Assembly (NCBI GenBank): GCA_028284195.1
Contig: JANQSE010000002.1
Span: 434,001 to 498,000, forward strand
DNA from: Balneola sp.
Lineage (GTDB): Bacteria > Bacteroidota > Rhodothermia > Balneolales > Balneolaceae
DNA length: 64,000 bases
Direction: 5' to 3'
The notes under the pieces are model-generated. The model was not told the DNA's origin, made no database searches, and saw only the letters and a list, made by a program, of their open reading frames with translations. The translations under genes and the position numbers were made by a program. Of the stretch, positions 61,987 through 64,000 are shown piece after piece. Position 1 is the first letter of the stretch. Every line of letters begins with the position of its first letter.

Positions 61987-63090
61987 ATGATTCCATTTGT
62001 TGATCTTAAGAAACAGTATATTTCAATTAAAACAGAAATTGATGAGGCAATCTCAAGTGTGCTTGAAGAGACTTCCTTCATTGGGGGGGGGCATGTAAAC
62101 GAATTTAACTTAGCATTTGCCAAGGATTATGGAGTGAAACATTGTATCGGCGTGGCCAATGGAACTGATGCAATTTATATTGTTTTAAAAATGCTAGGAA
62201 TAGGTAGTGGAGACGAGGTTATTACAGTTGCAAATAGTTGGATATCTACCTCGGAAACAATTTCACAATGTGGTGCTAAACCTATTTTTGTGGATATAGA
62301 AGAAGATTTTTATACCATAGATGTCAATAAAATAGAAGCTGCTATTACTAATAGAACAAAAGCGGTCATTCCAGTACATATATTTGGTCATCCTGCTGAT
62401 TTAGATTCTATAGTAAAACTATGTGAAAAACATGATTTATATTTGATTGAGGATAGTGCTCAAGCTCATTATGCTGAGTATAAGGGACAAAGAATAGGTA
62501 CTTTTGGTGATGCAGCTACTTTTAGCTTTTACCCTGGTAAAAATTTGGGTGCCTATGGAGATGCCGGATGTGTTGTGACCAATAATGATGCTCTAGCCGA
62601 AAAGTGTAAAATGTTTGCTAATCATGGAGCATTAGTAAAACATAATCATTTAATGGAGGGAATAAACAGTAGATTGGATGGTTTACAAGCGGCTATTTTA
62701 AAGGCAAAATTGCCATTTATACATGACTGGACTCATAAAAGAAGAGAAATTGCCAGAGAATATGACGAACATCTTAGTGGAATAAACGAAGTCGTTTATC
62801 CTAAAGTAGCTGATTATGCAAGTCATGTGTTTCACTTGTACGTTATTAGAGCTAAACAAAGGGATCGGTTAAAACAATATTTAAATGAAAAAGGTATCTC
62901 TACTGCTATACATTATCCGACACCTCTACCTTTATTAACTGCATATAAATCAAGAGGTTTTCGAGAAGAACATTTTCCAGTATCTTCTCGATATAGAGAT
63001 GAAATTCTTTCTCTACCTATATATCCGGAATTAGGCTTAGATAAAGTAGAATACATTTCGAATACTATAAGAGAATTTTATATTGCCTAG
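61987..63090 (+). CDS. DegT/DnrJ/EryC1/StrS sugar aminotransferase with a G9 tract
   Basis: 367 residues. PLP-dependent enzyme that aminates keto nucleotide sugars. Seen: MIPFVDLKKQYISIKTEIDE, GVANGTDAIYIVLKM, AVIPVHIFGHPADLD, IEDSAQAHYAEYKG, and SFYPGKNLGAYGDAG with the PLP-binding Lys. The codons for Gly33-35 (SFIGGGHVNEF) are three GGG in a row, making nine G at 62083-62091, in an otherwise AT-rich gene. The frame is open as sequenced. Amination would act after the Gfo/Idh or SDR enzyme. Confidence 0.92.
   Translation: MIPFVDLKKQYISIKTEIDEAISSVLEETSFIGGGHVNEFNLAFAKDYGVKHCIGVANGTDAIYIVLKMLGIGSGDEVITVANSWISTSETISQCGAKPIFVDIEEDFYTIDVNKIEAAITNRTKAVIPVHIFGHPADLDSIVKLCEKHDLYLIEDSAQAHYAEYKGQRIGTFGDAATFSFYPGKNLGAYGDAGCVVTNNDALAEKCKMFANHGALVKHNHLMEGINSRLDGLQAAILKAKLPFIHDWTHKRREIAREYDEHLSGINEVVYPKVADYASHVFHLYVIRAKQRDRLKQYLNEKGISTAIHYPTPLPLLTAYKSRGFREEHFPVSSRYRDEILSLPIYPELGLDKVEYISNTIREFYIA
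62083..62091 (+). repeat. Mononucleotide G9 tract in the DegT coding region
   Basis: Nine G in a row near codon 33 of 367. A gain or loss of one G would truncate the aminotransferase. Tracts like this drive phase variation in surface-glycan genes of other bacteria; here slippage is inference. Confidence 0.7.
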
Positions 63091-63091
63091 T

Positions 63092-64000
63092 ATGAAAATT
63101 GCTATAGTATCGCAATATTCTTCACCTGTTGAATATGGTACATATCATCGTCATTTTGATTTAGGGAAAGAGCTTAGAGAGAAAGGTCATGAGGTAATAA
63201 TTGTTACTGCAAGCCATCATCATTTTCTTCACAGGGACTATACTGAAGAAGGTGTAGTAAGTAAACATAGTTTCGATTCTCTGGATACTTATTTAATTAA
63301 GACCAAATCGTATGAACATGCACATTCAGCAGTAAGAATTATTAATTGGTTCTTATTTACGATTAGATTGTTTATATATAGAAACAAAGTCTTTAAAGAT
63401 ATTCCGACACATATAATTGTTTCTTCTCCATCCTTATTCCCATTTCTAATAGGTATTTATTATAAGATTGTGAAGAGATCGAAATTTGTCATAGAACTGA
63501 GGGATATGTGGCCTCGTACCTTAATTGAAGTCGGAAAAATATCTAGATTCCACCCGTTAATATTATTAATGAGTTTTGTCGAAAAAGCAGGTTATTATTG
63601 GTCAGATTTCATTATCAGTACATTTCCGTACGGAAATAAGCACGTAAGTGAAAAAATAAAAAAGCCATTTAGACATACATGTATTCCTCAGGGTTTTGAC
63701 GATCAATATATGAGTAATAGTAAGCCCCTAAGCAATGATTATATAGGCAAATATTTACCATCAGATAAGTTTATAATTTGTTACGCGGGCACAATTGGCC
63801 TAACGAATTCACTTGATACTATTCTAGAGGCGTCTAAAAAGCTAGACAAGATGTATAAGGATATTTATTTTCTTTTTGTTGGTGAGGGGAAAATGAAAAA
63901 TGAATATCAGCAAAAGACACAGAACCAGAGTAATATTGCATTTGCTCCTCGGATTGAAAAAAGTCAAGTGCAATCGCTCCTAAAAAAAGTAAATATTGTA
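63092..64000 (+). CDS. Glycosyltransferase family 4, WbuB-like (partial, cut by window edge)
   Basis: 303 residues visible from ATG 63092, one base after the DegT stop; the reading frame runs off the window. MKIAIVSQYSSPVEYGTYHR opens the protein; SSPSLFPFLIGIYYK, VIELRDMWPRTL and CYAGTIGLTNSL are typical of the WbuB group, which transfers N-acetyl-fucosamine-type sugars. The C-terminal donor-binding E-x7-E part is outside the window. It belongs to the second polysaccharide operon, which continues beyond 64000. Confidence 0.88.
   Translation, partial: MKIAIVSQYSSPVEYGTYHRHFDLGKELREKGHEVIIVTASHHHFLHRDYTEEGVVSKHSFDSLDTYLIKTKSYEHAHSAVRIINWFLFTIRLFIYRNKVFKDIPTHIIVSSPSLFPFLIGIYYKIVKRSKFVIELRDMWPRTLIEVGKISRFHPLILLMSFVEKAGYYWSDFIISTFPYGNKHVSEKIKKPFRHTCIPQGFDDQYMSNSKPLSNDYIGKYLPSDKFIICYAGTIGLTNSLDTILEASKKLDKMYKDIYFLFVGEGKMKNEYQQKTQNQSNIAFAPRIEKSQVQSLLKKVNIV

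Overview
The window looks like a chromosomal segment of a free-living, Gram-negative bacterium of the FCB (Bacteroidota-like) group, most probably Balneolota. The evidence is: two large secreted proteins ending in the NYPNPFNPST-type sorting tail, a PorV/PorQ-like protein and a DUF4835 protein, TAnnTTTG-type promoter boxes, weak Shine-Dalgarno signals, and packed operons with short overlaps. The phylum call is inference from gene content; no rRNA is present.

Layout. 1-4.4 kb: a truncated CPA1 Na+/H+ antiporter, divergent from an amino-acid permease with a long cytoplasmic tail, then hisS. 4.6-16.9 kb: a first surface-glycan cluster, mostly on the minus strand (formyltransferase-like gene broken by a frameshift, Wzx flippase, three GT4 glycosyltransferases, UDP-GlcNAc 2-epimerase, LpxD-like acyltransferase, PIG-L deacetylase, YfhO membrane protein), with gatC upstream. 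17.3-23.0 kb: a housekeeping operon on the plus strand: HPr, PTS enzyme I, PGI/PMI, birA, tilS, hpt. 23.0-34.8 kb: a region full of dispersed intergenic repeats, holding tRNA-Ser(GCU), a propeller-type hybrid-free sensor kinase with its LuxR-type regulator, a small GIY-YIG nuclease whose stop codon lies inside a repeat copy, and two secreted sorting-tail proteins, the second broken by a one-base slip in a T tract.

34.9-44.8 kb: a Bor-like lipoprotein, a hipBA module, typA, acyl-CoA dehydrogenase, a vapBC module, and a fixXCBA-like set (ETF beta, ETF alpha, ETF-quinone oxidoreductase, ferredoxin) that would pass electrons from acyl-CoA oxidation to quinone. Two further repeat types sit between the ETF genes. 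44.9-48.8 kb: DUF4835, a PorV/PorQ-like protein and a large HhH-domain outer-membrane candidate.

48.85-64 kb: a second surface-polysaccharide locus, all plus strand: Wza-like SLBB exporter, Wzz, a short NeuB-like synthase, a NeuA-KdsC-like fusion, Wzx, Wzy, a candidate transferase with HP and S/T motifs, then Gfo/Idh oxidoreductase, ATP-grasp enzyme, NAD-dependent epimerase, HAD phosphatase, DegT aminotransferase and a GT4 enzyme running off the end. From about 53 kb it is very AT-rich, as expected of a transferred O-antigen/capsule cassette. The genes suggest a Wzx/Wzy-assembled polysaccharide containing a nonulosonic (sialic-acid-like or KDN-like) sugar, plus an amino sugar.

Most interesting for follow-up: the repeat families and their link to the GIY-YIG gene, the NeuB/NeuA-phosphatase pair, a G9 tract in the DegT gene, and two frameshifted genes.
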